16,958 nucleotides of DNA from an uncultured bacterium (GTDB taxonomy: Bacteria; UBA4055), in the NCBI GenBank assembly GCA_937873545.1, contig CALMWI010000076.1, forward strand, positions 1-16,958, read 5' to 3'. The notes beneath the pieces were generated by a model, which was not told the DNA's origin, did not search any database, and was given only the letters and a program-made list of their open reading frames with translations. The translations under genes and the position numbers were made by a program. Of this stretch, positions 6,851 through 14,125 are shown one piece after another; position 1 is the first letter of the stretch; each line of letters opens with the position of its first letter.

Positions 6851-7471
6851 TTATCTTAAGCCAAATTTTTCAACAGCTTTCCATGCACTATTTCCTGCTG
6901 ATTTAAAAGTAAGAACGGTCATCGAATTAACAAGGTAAAGTCTTTTATACAGTTCCACTGCGGTCGCGATCGCCGCTACATGTTCCTCGGGGATCTCTTC
7001 TTTCTCATAAACTTTAATTTCCTGGGTCTTAACATTCGAGGCAGGTACTGGCAGAGCTTCCTTTCGAAGATCTTTCTTAAAGAAAAAATTGAAAATATGT
7101 ATTGTTATGAGAATTAGTATAAGCCCGACAAATACGACAAGCATACCGCTCAATGTAATTGTCCATCCGTTCAGTCCCTCGGAAAATTCTTTGCTTATAT
7201 TTTCAACTCCATATTCTCTTTCTTTCTTTTCTATTCTGCCCTGCTTCACTTCATGCAAAGTCTTAAGAAAAAGTTTGGAATTTGTCAGGCTGTTCTTTTG
7301 TATCGTCTGAAATACCGCCCTTTTGAACTCCTCATCTGTATATTGGTAAAATATACTGTCGTTCATAGAATCTTCAATAGTATATTCGGGAAGTTCTTTT
7401 AATTCCTGCTCCTGAGGGTACAGACCGGTTGTCAAAGCCGAGATCAATATTATTAAAATAAATCTTACCAT
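6851..7471 (-). CDS. Decarboxylase gamma/delta anchor subunit (OadG family) with added exported N-terminal region
   Basis: A 206-residue membrane protein. The C-terminal half matches the OadG/MmdD family: one transmembrane helix (about 107-131, LSGMLVVFVGLILILITIHI), a charged linker, then EIPEEHVAAIATAVELYKRLY (159-179), and the terminal block SAWKAVEKFGLR, like the conserved W..xGR end of methylmalonyl-CoA decarboxylase delta subunits. Unusually, the protein also begins with a signal peptide (MVRFILIILISALTTG) and a polar stretch of about 80 residues (20-100) before the helix; classical gamma subunits have only a few residues there. That region should lie outside the cytoplasmic membrane and shows no motif I recognise; it is rich in Glu/Lys and probably helical. 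AGGG 7 nt before ATG 7471 supports the start. It sits between the carboxyltransferase and biotin carrier genes, the usual mmd order. Confidence 0.82.
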   Translation of the reverse strand: MVRFILIILISALTTGLYPQEQELKELPEYTIEDSMNDSIFYQYTDEEFKRAVFQTIQKNSLTNSKLFLKTLHEVKQGRIEKKEREYGVENISKEFSEGLNGWTITLSGMLVVFVGLILILITIHIFNFFFKKDLRKEALPVPASNVKTQEIKVYEKEEIPEEHVAAIATAVELYKRLYLVNSMTVLTFKSAGNSAWKAVEKFGLR

Positions 7472-7494
7472 ATTTTTTCCCTGATATCTCCTGG

Positions 7495-9045
7495 TTATAG
7501 CGGTATGTTACCGTGTTTTTTCGGAGGATTCGTTTCCCTTTTATTTTTCAGCATTTCAAGAGCTTTTATTACTTTGAACCTTGTTACTTCAGGTTCGATT
7601 ATTCCGTCGATGAATCCCTTGTCGGTAGCTACATAAGGATTTGCGAACCTTTCTTTATAATCTTTGACTTTCTCTGCAAGCATTTTTTCTTTATCTTCGG
7701 CTTCCGCTATCTCTTTTGCGAAAACTATCTTGCTTGCTCCTTCAGCACCCATAACGGCTATCTCGGCTGAAGGCCATGCGTATATTATATCGCCTCTGAG
7801 CTGTTTTGAGTTCATTACGCAGTATGCTCCGCCGTATGCTTTTCTTGTTATCACTGTGATCTTTGGCACTGTGGCTTCGCCATACGCATATAGAAGTTTT
7901 GCGCCGTGGTCAATGACCCCTGCGAACTCCTGAGCGGTTCCCGGCAAAAATCCCGGCACATCTTCAAATGTTATGATAGGAATATTGAAAGCGTCGCAGA
8001 ATCTGACGAATCTTGCACCTTTTACCGATGAGTTGCTGTCAAGCACACCGGCCATGACTTTGGGCTGATTGGCAACTATACCTACGCTTTTCCCGTTCAT
8101 TCTTGAAAATCCAACGATAATGTTCTGAGCCCAGTCCTTCTGAACTTCAAAGAATACTCCGTTGTCAACGACATCTTTGATCACCTGTTTCATATCGTAA
8201 GGTTTATTCGGGTTATCCGGTATTATCGTATTCAATTCCCGACATATTCTCGAAGGATCGTCATCGCATGGCGACACCGGTGAATCTTCAGTATTATTCT
8301 GCGGTATAAAACCAACCAGTGTTCTTATACCCTCAAATAATTCCTGTTCTGTATCGTTCGTAAAATGAGTGACACCGCTTTTCTTTCCGTGAACATCCGC
8401 GCCACCGAGCTCTTCATCGGTCACTTTCTCATGCGTGACCTCTTCGACAACTTTGGGACCTGTCAGGAACATATATGCCGTCTTTCTCACCATAAATATA
8501 AAATCTGTAAGCGCCGGAGAATAAACCGCTCCACCCGCACATGGACCTACGATCGCGCTGATCTGCGGTATCACACCCGAATAAAGAATGTTTTTTATAA
8601 AAATATGTGTATATCCCGCCAGTGCGTCAACACCCTCCTGTATCCTTGCTCCGCCCGAATCGTTGATTCCTATTACTGGAGCTCCTACTTTTGCGGCCAT
8701 TTCCATGACCTTAGCCACTTTTTCACCTACGGTCTTAGATAATGTTCCGCCTATGACCGTGAAATCAAAAGAGTAAACAAAAACGAGTCTCCCGTGAATA
8801 GTTCCGTAACCTGTGATCATACCGTCGCCATAAAATTTCTTTTTCTCCATTCCGAAATCGCTGCAGGAATGAGTACGGAGTTTGTCTATCTCTTCAAAGC
8901 TATCCCTGTCCAGAAGAAGATTTACTCTCTCCCTCGCAGTTAATTTACCTTTGGCATGCTGTTTTTCGATAGCCTGCGCACCGCCTCCAAGCTCAGCTTT
9001 TTCGTTCTTTGCTTTCAGGTCAAGTATATCTCTTTCATTGCTCAT
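7495..9045 (-). CDS. mmdA: Methylmalonyl-CoA decarboxylase carboxyltransferase subunit (propionyl-CoA carboxylase beta family)
   Basis: A 516-residue biotin-dependent carboxyltransferase that moves the carboxyl group from an acyl-CoA to biotin (or the reverse). Both crotonase-like halves are complete. The N-terminal half has GKLTARERVNLLLD (33-46) and the oxyanion block GPCAGGA (167-173). The C-terminal half has PGFLPGTAQEF (364-374), HGAKLLYAYGEATVP (380-394), RKAYGGAY (401-408) and YAWPSAEIAVMGAEGA (422-437). This is the PccB/MmdA type, not the pyruvate-carboxylase-like alpha of oxaloacetate decarboxylase. No biotin carboxylase is nearby while a Na+ pump beta subunit is, so decarboxylation of methylmalonyl-CoA to propionyl-CoA with Na+ export is the best reading. 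Glutaconyl-CoA as substrate is less likely but not excluded. GGGG lies 8 nt before the ATG; it heads the operon. Confidence 0.88.
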   Translation of the reverse strand: MSNERDILDLKAKNEKAELGGGAQAIEKQHAKGKLTARERVNLLLDRDSFEEIDKLRTHSCSDFGMEKKKFYGDGMITGYGTIHGRLVFVYSFDFTVIGGTLSKTVGEKVAKVMEMAAKVGAPVIGINDSGGARIQEGVDALAGYTHIFIKNILYSGVIPQISAIVGPCAGGAVYSPALTDFIFMVRKTAYMFLTGPKVVEEVTHEKVTDEELGGADVHGKKSGVTHFTNDTEQELFEGIRTLVGFIPQNNTEDSPVSPCDDDPSRICRELNTIIPDNPNKPYDMKQVIKDVVDNGVFFEVQKDWAQNIIVGFSRMNGKSVGIVANQPKVMAGVLDSNSSVKGARFVRFCDAFNIPIITFEDVPGFLPGTAQEFAGVIDHGAKLLYAYGEATVPKITVITRKAYGGAYCVMNSKQLRGDIIYAWPSAEIAVMGAEGASKIVFAKEIAEAEDKEKMLAEKVKDYKERFANPYVATDKGFIDGIIEPEVTRFKVIKALEMLKNKRETNPPKKHGNIPL

Positions 9046-9082
9046 TTATATAACCCCATGCTTTTCTTTAAATCGCTGTGCT

Positions 9083-9111
9083 AATATATTTATCGTATTC
9101 CTTTTATACAA
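9083..9111 (-). promoter_or_regulatory. Predicted promoter of the decarboxylase operon
   Basis: Read on the minus strand: -35 TTGTAT (9106-9111), 17-bp spacer, -10 TATATT (9083-9088). Transcription would start near 9076, leaving a leader of about 30 nt that carries the GGGG ribosome binding site of the carboxyltransferase gene. There is no room for a riboswitch. Confidence 0.5.
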
Positions 9112-9127
9112 GATTTTTTTTATTATA

Positions 9128-9139
9128 TTTTAATTAAAA
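9128..9139. promoter_or_regulatory. AT palindrome in the middle of the divergent spacer
   Basis: TTTTAATTAAAA is a perfect 12-bp palindrome midway between the -35 boxes of the two divergent operons (9106-9111 and 9155-9160). It could be a shared operator or an UP-element-like tract; its pure A/T makeup makes chance likely. Confidence 0.2.
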
Positions 9140-9154
9140 ATATTCATATCGCTG

Positions 9155-9183
9155 TTGTGTTTTTTGTTTCTTTGGCTTAAATT
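9155..9183 (+). promoter_or_regulatory. Predicted promoter of the VWA-ABC operon
   Basis: -35 TTGTGT (9155-9160), 17-bp spacer, -10 TAAATT (9178-9183). Transcription would begin near 9190, giving a leader of only about 14 nt before ATG 9204. There is no clear Shine-Dalgarno sequence in that leader (only an A-rich GAGAAAA further up), so translation may start weakly or depend on A-richness. Confidence 0.45.
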
Positions 9184-9203
9184 CAGAGAAAAAACGAAAA
9201 GAT

Positions 9204-11153
9204 ATGTATTTCGAGAACCTTCAATATCTTTATCTGATGCCGCTGGCAGCACTTCCGCTGATCATTTATCTCATTTTCAAAAAAAAACCAAAGAAACTGG
9301 TATTCAGTTCGCTTTTTCTTTTGAAGAACCTGACAAAAAATGTTAACAGACGGACTAAGATAAAAGATATTATCCTTTTGATAATCCGTACGATCCTGAT
9401 CATCTTGATTATCCTTATCTTCGCAGGTCCTTTTATTGGCGACAGAACGGACTTTGATCCCGGAAAAAGAACTTCGGCAGTATTTTATCTTGACACCAGT
9501 TCGTCTATGGCGGACGGATCGGGAGGAACAACAAAGTTCGACGCTGCGAGAAATATTCTTATCCGGTCAATAAACGGTATTCCTGAAAATACGACAGTCT
9601 TTATACTGACATCAGATCCCGGTGAAAAATTCAAAGGTAATAAAAAGGATGCCCTCAGATATCTCAATTCTGTTAATATTTACGGCAGAGAACGACCCTT
9701 GAGAGAAATTACAGGATTCGCGGATTCACTTTTCAATGATGTCTCAAATACAAATAAAATACTTCTGCTTCTCACGGACGGAAATGTAAATGCCGATGAG
9801 AATATTTCCTTTGAAAACGATTACAACAGGCACGCCATCCTTTTCTCTTCCGACGAAAGCAGAAAAGAAGACATATCGGTTGATTCAGTTATCATTTCCA
9901 ACAGAACATTTTTGCGTATTTCTTTAACATCCGCAGGCGGTAAGCAAACAAGGCTTGACCTTTATCAGGACGGACGGAAGATATATTCGCAGGATGTCAT
10001 TTTCGGAAGCGAGAGATCAAAAATGATCAATGTCGAACTTAAAGATCTGGGTAATACGGGAGCTGCGATAACAGCCGCGATAAGCGACGAAAATTCTAAC
10101 CTTCTGAATAACAGCTATAATTTTACTATAAATGATCTTGAAAAAAAGAAAATTCTTCTAATAGGAGATAAAGACTCCAGAGCAATCAAGAACATTCTAA
10201 GCCTTATAGGTACAAATCCTGATTCGGTATTAATACCTCAGGTCATAGCTCCTGAAGCAATAAACTCGGTAAAATTTTCTGATTACAGTCTGTTGTTTTT
10301 CTCTTGCATATCGAACTTCAGCTCATTCACTGCTACTTCTGTTAAGAATTATGTCGCTGAAGGAGGGTCGGCATATTTTTCCGCCGGGGATAAGCTTAAC
10401 ATGGTTGAATACAGCGCGAATCTGGTCGGCTCTTTGGGGTTTCCACCGGTCTCGGGCTATGAAAAACTTACGGATTCATACGCGGGTATCAGGATCGAAG
10501 AGATGAAACATCCTGTTTTCAGTGATGTTTTTTCAGAGAGTTTTACAGGCGTGAACAGCGTTGAAATATTTAGTTATTATAAAGTTTTGAACAAGAACTG
10601 GACAAATCTTATCACTGTCTCCAAGAACCCGCTTTTTTTAGAAAAAAAGCTGGGAAGAGGCAGTATCTTGTTTCTTACGACGGGCCTTGAGAAAAACAAC
10701 TCCAATATTCTTGAAAACGGCATATCAGTACCTGTCATACTCAATTCTCTTTTGTACCTTGTTGGAAGCGAACCGGAATTCGATTTCTCAAAAAAAGTAG
10801 GGGATTCAGTCGAATCTGACAGCTACTTCTACCTGACAAAACCGGGAAAAAACCTGGATAAAGCAAATGGCGAGCTATCAAAAAAATTCTTTCTCAAATC
10901 GCCCGGATTCTACAGATCTTACAGCGATGAAGGTGTTTTTCTCAACCAAACAGCCGTCAATTATGAACGGGAAGATTTCGGTGATTATACCGAAATGATA
11001 AAAAAGTATTTTAACTCAAAGATAATTGCCAATAACGATTACGGTGATACGGAACTGATCTCTTTTGAAAGCAGGGATCTGAAAAATCATCTTCTGATCC
11101 TTATACTGACGCTTTTATGCGCTGAGATCCTTATTGTGAGGCTGGTAAAATGA
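9204..11153 (+). CDS. BatA-type membrane protein with von Willebrand factor A domain
   Basis: A 649-residue inner-membrane protein. The N-terminal 78 residues match the BatA (aerotolerance regulator N-terminal) region: a first helix at about 8-25, a basic loop with FSSLFLLKNL, and a second helix at 55-77. A VWA domain follows (about 90-220), with the metal-dependent adhesion motif DTSSS (Asp97, Ser99, Ser101) and TDG at 191-193. Residues 225-310 look like a beta sandwich. Residues 315-415 (KKILLIGDKDSR, LLFFSC, VAEGGSAYF) resemble the glutamine-amidotransferase-like fold found in this family but without a visible catalytic triad. A final helix lies at about 628-647. Such proteins are widespread in Bacteroidota-like genomes, often beside MoxR ATPases; no MoxR or second VWA gene is here. 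Its stop overlaps the ABC ATPase start (ATGA). Its role is unknown. Confidence 0.83.
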   Translation: MYFENLQYLYLMPLAALPLIIYLIFKKKPKKLVFSSLFLLKNLTKNVNRRTKIKDIILLIIRTILIILIILIFAGPFIGDRTDFDPGKRTSAVFYLDTSSSMADGSGGTTKFDAARNILIRSINGIPENTTVFILTSDPGEKFKGNKKDALRYLNSVNIYGRERPLREITGFADSLFNDVSNTNKILLLLTDGNVNADENISFENDYNRHAILFSSDESRKEDISVDSVIISNRTFLRISLTSAGGKQTRLDLYQDGRKIYSQDVIFGSERSKMINVELKDLGNTGAAITAAISDENSNLLNNSYNFTINDLEKKKILLIGDKDSRAIKNILSLIGTNPDSVLIPQVIAPEAINSVKFSDYSLLFFSCISNFSSFTATSVKNYVAEGGSAYFSAGDKLNMVEYSANLVGSLGFPPVSGYEKLTDSYAGIRIEEMKHPVFSDVFSESFTGVNSVEIFSYYKVLNKNWTNLITVSKNPLFLEKKLGRGSILFLTTGLEKNNSNILENGISVPVILNSLLYLVGSEPEFDFSKKVGDSVESDSYFYLTKPGKNLDKANGELSKKFFLKSPGFYRSYSDEGVFLNQTAVNYEREDFGDYTEMIKKYFNSKIIANNDYGDTELISFESRDLKNHLLILILTLLCAEILIVRLVK

Positions 11154-11908
11154 TAAAAGCCGACAATCTGACAATTATACTCGATGAACAAAAAATTATT
11201 GATTCGGTGAGTTTCAATATATACAGAGGGGAGTATATTTCGATAATAGGGCCGAACGGTGCGGGAAAAAGCACCATTTTAAAGTCTCTGTGCAGGATAA
11301 TAGATAGAAGCTCCGGCGAGATAAAGATCTTCGATAAGAGCATTTCTGAGTATTCACAAAAGGAGCTCGCAAGGAAGATCACATACATAGGGCAGCTTCA
11401 GCCGAACGATTTTACGGCGGAAGAATTCATCCTGTTCAGCAGATATCCGTATTTTTCAGCTTTTGCAGGTATAAACAAAATTGACATGGATATTACACGG
11501 GACAGCATGAAAATCACTTTTACATCAGAATTCGCGAAAAGAAAAATAAGCGATCTGAGCTCGGGAGAAAGACAGAGAGTGGCTATTGCATCCGCTCTTG
11601 CGCAGGGAACCGACATAATCTTATTCGATGAGCCAGTAACGCATCTCGATCCTTTTTTTGATCACCAGATAAGCGAACTTATTTTTGACATTCATAAAAA
11701 AAGAAATATAACTGTAATAAATGTGACACATAATCTGAACGACGCGCTTAAATACTCGGACAGAATAATGGCGGTTAAAAAGGGACGCATAGTGTTTTTA
11801 AAAGACTCCGCAGCCGTTAATTCGAAGGATATGAGCGATCTTTTCGGCATAGAATTCTTATCACTGAAAAATCCTGAAGACAATAAACCGGTCTTTGTTA
11901 GAACATGA
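11150..11908 (+). CDS. ABC transporter ATP-binding protein, FepC/BtuD/FhuC type
   Basis: A 252-residue ATPase that would power import of a metal chelate or cobalamin through the permease encoded next. All ABC motifs are present: Walker A GPNGAGKST (34-42), Q-loop Gln82 in YIGQLQ, signature LSSGERQR (136-143), Walker B ILFDEP with Asp160 and Glu161, D-loop LDP, and switch His194 in VTHN. The Q-loop context YIGQLQ differs slightly from the usual Y-x-P-Q. It starts within the stop of the VWA gene and its stop overlaps the permease start, each by 4 bp (ATGA), which indicates translational coupling of all three. The substrate cannot be read from this subunit. Confidence 0.92.
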   Translation: MIKADNLTIILDEQKIIDSVSFNIYRGEYISIIGPNGAGKSTILKSLCRIIDRSSGEIKIFDKSISEYSQKELARKITYIGQLQPNDFTAEEFILFSRYPYFSAFAGINKIDMDITRDSMKITFTSEFAKRKISDLSSGERQRVAIASALAQGTDIILFDEPVTHLDPFFDHQISELIFDIHKKRNITVINVTHNLNDALKYSDRIMAVKKGRIVFLKDSAAVNSKDMSDLFGIEFLSLKNPEDNKPVFVRT

Positions 11909-12870
11909 AATCAAAAAGAAAAAAAATATATGTTCTTTCATTCTTCCTTTTAATCTCATTCATTTTGAATTTAGCGGTCGGGTCTGATATAAATTCTTTC
12001 CTGAATATTTTTTCATCCGAGATCTCAAATGATATTATCTTTAAAATAAGGCTTCCCCGCGCGCTTTTGGCTATACTTGCAGGCGGAACATTCGCATTGT
12101 GCGGAGCGGTATTTCAGTCCCTTTTCAGAAATCCAATTGCTTCCCCTTTTACATTGGGTACAGCGAGCGGTGCTTCATTCGGGGTAACCCTGTTCATTTC
12201 ATTTTTCTCTGTGAGCGGTTTTACGGGAATGTCGCTGACATCCGTATCTGCTTTTCTGGGAGCTATGATATCGGTATCAATAGTATATTTCGCTTCTTCA
12301 GGCCGAAAAAAATTCAACCCGAACTCTATGATACTTACAGGCGTTGTGATCAATTTCTTCTTTTCCGGTCTTATACTTTTCATTCAGTATCTTACCGATC
12401 AGGCTAACGCGGTCAGGATCACAAGATGGACTATGGGCGGACTGGATGTAGTCGGAATGAATTCCGTTTTCTTCGCGGCGATCGTCTTTGCAGCAGGATT
12501 TGTCACCATATATAATTTCAGGGATGATCTTAACCTTCTCTTCATCGGCGAGGAAATATCTGTTTCGAGAGGAGTTAATATCGACAGATCAAGAAAATAC
12601 CTTTTTGTCTTTTCTTCGCTTATGATCAGTTCGATAGTATCTTTTACCGGCCCGATCGGCTTTATAGGTATAATCGCACCGCATATAGCGTCTAAATACT
12701 TCGGAAGAAATTACAGGATCCTGCTTCCGACCGCTCTGATGACAGGCGCAATTATACTTCTTGTCTGCGATCTGATATCAAGAATAATTCTGTGGCCGGC
12801 AGAGGTACCTGTGGGAATAATAACCGCTCTTATCGGCGCGGTTTTCTTTATAAGGATTATTTCAAAATGA
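11905..12870 (+). CDS. FecCD/BtuC-family ABC permease
   Basis: A 321-residue polytopic inner-membrane protein of the iron-siderophore/vitamin B12 importer family; about nine to ten hydrophobic segments are visible. Family motifs are RLPRALLAILAG (49-60), GAVFQSLFRNPIASP (67-81) followed by TLGTASGASFG, and FTGPIGFIGIIAPH (247-260), the cytoplasmic coupling loop that contacts the ATPase. It is slightly shorter than the usual 330-350 residues, mainly at the N-terminus. No periplasmic binding protein gene and no TonB-dependent receptor are found next to it, although this importer type needs a binding protein; it may be encoded elsewhere. B12, heme and ferric siderophores are all possible. The position opposite the methylmalonyl-CoA decarboxylase operon mildly favours B12. 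Confidence 0.9.
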   Translation: MKSKRKKIYVLSFFLLISFILNLAVGSDINSFLNIFSSEISNDIIFKIRLPRALLAILAGGTFALCGAVFQSLFRNPIASPFTLGTASGASFGVTLFISFFSVSGFTGMSLTSVSAFLGAMISVSIVYFASSGRKKFNPNSMILTGVVINFFFSGLILFIQYLTDQANAVRITRWTMGGLDVVGMNSVFFAAIVFAAGFVTIYNFRDDLNLLFIGEEISVSRGVNIDRSRKYLFVFSSLMISSIVSFTGPIGFIGIIAPHIASKYFGRNYRILLPTALMTGAIILLVCDLISRIILWPAEVPVGIITALIGAVFFIRIISK

Positions 12871-12884
12871 TTTGTTTAAATTTA

Positions 12885-12891
12885 AAAGGAG
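12885..12891 (+). promoter_or_regulatory. Ribosome binding site deciding the lipoprotein start
   Basis: AAAGGAG ends 5 nt before ATG 12897, the strongest Shine-Dalgarno match in the window. It fixes this ATG over the upstream in-frame ATG at 12792, which lies inside the permease gene. Confidence 0.75.
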
Positions 12892-12896
12892 CTGGT

Positions 12897-14021
12897 ATGA
12901 AAAGACAGTTAATCTCGTTATTTGGTATGACGCTGACTTTTGCATTTATTTTTTCATGCTCGGAAAAGAAGGACAGTTTACCCGACAAACCCGAAGTTCA
13001 GCCCGTTACACCTGACAGCATAGTAATAGACACGCTGAAAGTCGATTCACTGATAACCGATGTTATCGAGGTGGACACATTATTTGTAGATACCCTGAAG
13101 ATAGACTCTTTCAGCATCGACACTTCAAAAGTTATTCCTTCAGAACAAACGGAGAATTCGTTCTGGAACGACATTAAGATCATGGGCCTGAAAGGCAGCG
13201 TCAGATCCCTGTCGGAAACGACATATAAAGCTCAGGATAAGTTCGGCGAGATAGTTAAAGGCCAGATCACCGGAAAAAGCAGCGTAGTATTATTTGAATC
13301 GACCGGAATGATAAAGGAAGAGCAGTATTTTGATCACCAGGGCAAACCCTTAAGCACAAAAAAAAATATGTATGACAGCAAAGGAAATAAGATCGAAAAC
13401 GCATTCGGACCTGACGGCAAACTGGACAATACCAAGAAGATCAGCTATGACATTAAAGGTAATGTAACCGAAGAGACCATTTACAATTCTCAGGGACTTC
13501 TTGAAAGCAAATATAAATATAAATATATTGACAGAAAACTTACTGAATCCTGCCTGTACAATTCTGAGGGCAGCATTTCAAACATTGAGCTTTACGGCTA
13601 TGATATCGACGGAAATAAGACTGAGGAGAACTTCTACAATTCTGAAGGAGAATTGATCGACAGCCACAAATTTATAATTGAGACCGACGGAGAAGGCAAC
13701 CGTACCGTGAAAGATATCTTCGTTACCGACGGGGTCGAAAACATTTCATGGGAAAAATTCAGCAGAGACGGATACAGGATCGGTCAGGGATCCGGAAAAG
13801 CGGGAGATGAGAAAAGTTCATTTACAGAATATAAATATGACGCATCCGGGAATGTGATCGAAGAGACTGGGAACGATCCTGTGCTTTACCTGAAATATGA
13901 GTACGAATATGACGGCACAGGGAACTGGATCAAAAAAACAGCTTTCGAGAAAAAAAGCCTTGAAAATAAAATATGGCTGCCTAAGTTTATTACTGAGAGA
14001 ACTATCACTTATTACGAATAA
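12897..14021 (+). CDS. Repeat-containing surface lipoprotein
   Basis: A 374-residue protein with a lipoprotein signal peptide: MKR, a hydrophobic stretch, and lipobox IFSC with Cys21 as the lipidated residue. Ser at +2 suggests export to the outer membrane in Gram-negative terms. Residues 40-79 are eight perfect tandem pentads starting with Asp (such as DTLKV, DSLIT, DTLFV), probably an extended spacer. From about residue 140 to the end come imperfect repeats of 25-26 residues with the core Y-D-x-x-G-N-x-x-E-x-x-x-Y-N-S-x-G (Tyr159, 184, 210, 235, again near 313 and 338), resembling the YD/RHS or MORN-like beta-hairpin repeats of extracellular proteins. No enzymatic motif is visible. It lies 26 bp after the permease gene and may share its transcript, but it does not look like a substrate-binding protein. 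The function is unknown. Confidence 0.82.
   Translation: MKRQLISLFGMTLTFAFIFSCSEKKDSLPDKPEVQPVTPDSIVIDTLKVDSLITDVIEVDTLFVDTLKIDSFSIDTSKVIPSEQTENSFWNDIKIMGLKGSVRSLSETTYKAQDKFGEIVKGQITGKSSVVLFESTGMIKEEQYFDHQGKPLSTKKNMYDSKGNKIENAFGPDGKLDNTKKISYDIKGNVTEETIYNSQGLLESKYKYKYIDRKLTESCLYNSEGSISNIELYGYDIDGNKTEENFYNSEGELIDSHKFIIETDGEGNRTVKDIFVTDGVENISWEKFSRDGYRIGQGSGKAGDEKSSFTEYKYDASGNVIEETGNDPVLYLKYEYEYDGTGNWIKKTAFEKKSLENKIWLPKFITERTITYYE
13014..13133 (+). repeat. Eight tandem 15-bp (pentapeptide) units
   Basis: Codons 40-79 of the lipoprotein encode eight consecutive units of five residues, each beginning with Asp and mostly followed by Ser/Thr, Leu/Ile, any residue, Val/Ile. Asp recurs at 40, 45, 50, 55, 60, 65, 70 and 75 without a break. 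The register (Asp two before Leu) differs from classic A(D/N)LxX pentapeptide repeats. Confidence 0.8.
13371..13676 (+). repeat. Four tandem 25-26-residue YD-like repeats
   Basis: Residues 159-260 of the lipoprotein divide into four units starting YDSKGNKIE, YDIKGNVTE, YIDRKLTE and YDIDGNKTE. The last three carry YNS-x-G about 12 residues later; the first has FGPDG there. More diverged copies follow near residues 313 and 338. Confidence 0.7.
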
Positions 14022-14053
14022 TGATAAATTCCTTTGTTTTCAGACGGTTTTTT

Positions 14054-14083
14054 TTGTATTATATACTTATGAAGAGATATTTT
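14054..14083 (+). promoter_or_regulatory. Possible promoter of the zinc-ribbon gene
   Basis: -35 TTGTAT (14054-14059), 18-bp spacer, -10 TATTTT (14078-14083), giving a leader of about 36 nt. It lies in the 104-bp spacer 14022-14125, which holds no recognisable terminator hairpin for the lipoprotein gene, only an eight-T run at 14048-14055. Confidence 0.35.
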
Positions 14084-14125
14084 ACAAATATCCGTTCCAC
14101 CTAAAACCAAACAGGGAGTCTTATC

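Noticed and set aside
8365..8742. A 125-codon plus-strand open frame opposite the carboxyltransferase gene
   Set aside because: Its translation is rich in Cys, His, Arg and Tyr with no family pattern, as expected for the antisense of a conserved gene.
5217..9045. Oxaloacetate decarboxylase as the identity of the Na+ pump
   Set aside because: The carboxyltransferase is of the PccB/MmdA crotonase-like type, not the TIM-barrel alpha subunit of oxaloacetate decarboxylase, and the biotin carrier is a separate protein.
12792..12896. A longer lipoprotein reading starting at ATG 12792
   Set aside because: It would overlap 79 bp of the permease and would bury the signal peptide and lipobox 35 residues inside the protein. 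AAAGGAG before ATG 12897 settles the start.
13014..13133. The eight pentads as a classic A(D/N)LxX pentapeptide-repeat solenoid
   Set aside because: Asp stands two residues before Leu instead of directly before it, and the small residue ahead of Asp is replaced mostly by Val/Ile, so the solenoid register does not match.
14039..14067. TTCAGA-17-TATACT as an alternative promoter for the zinc-ribbon gene
   Set aside because: The -35 is poorer and does not fit the TTGnnn pattern of the other operon heads. The 14054-14083 pair is preferred, though neither is strong.
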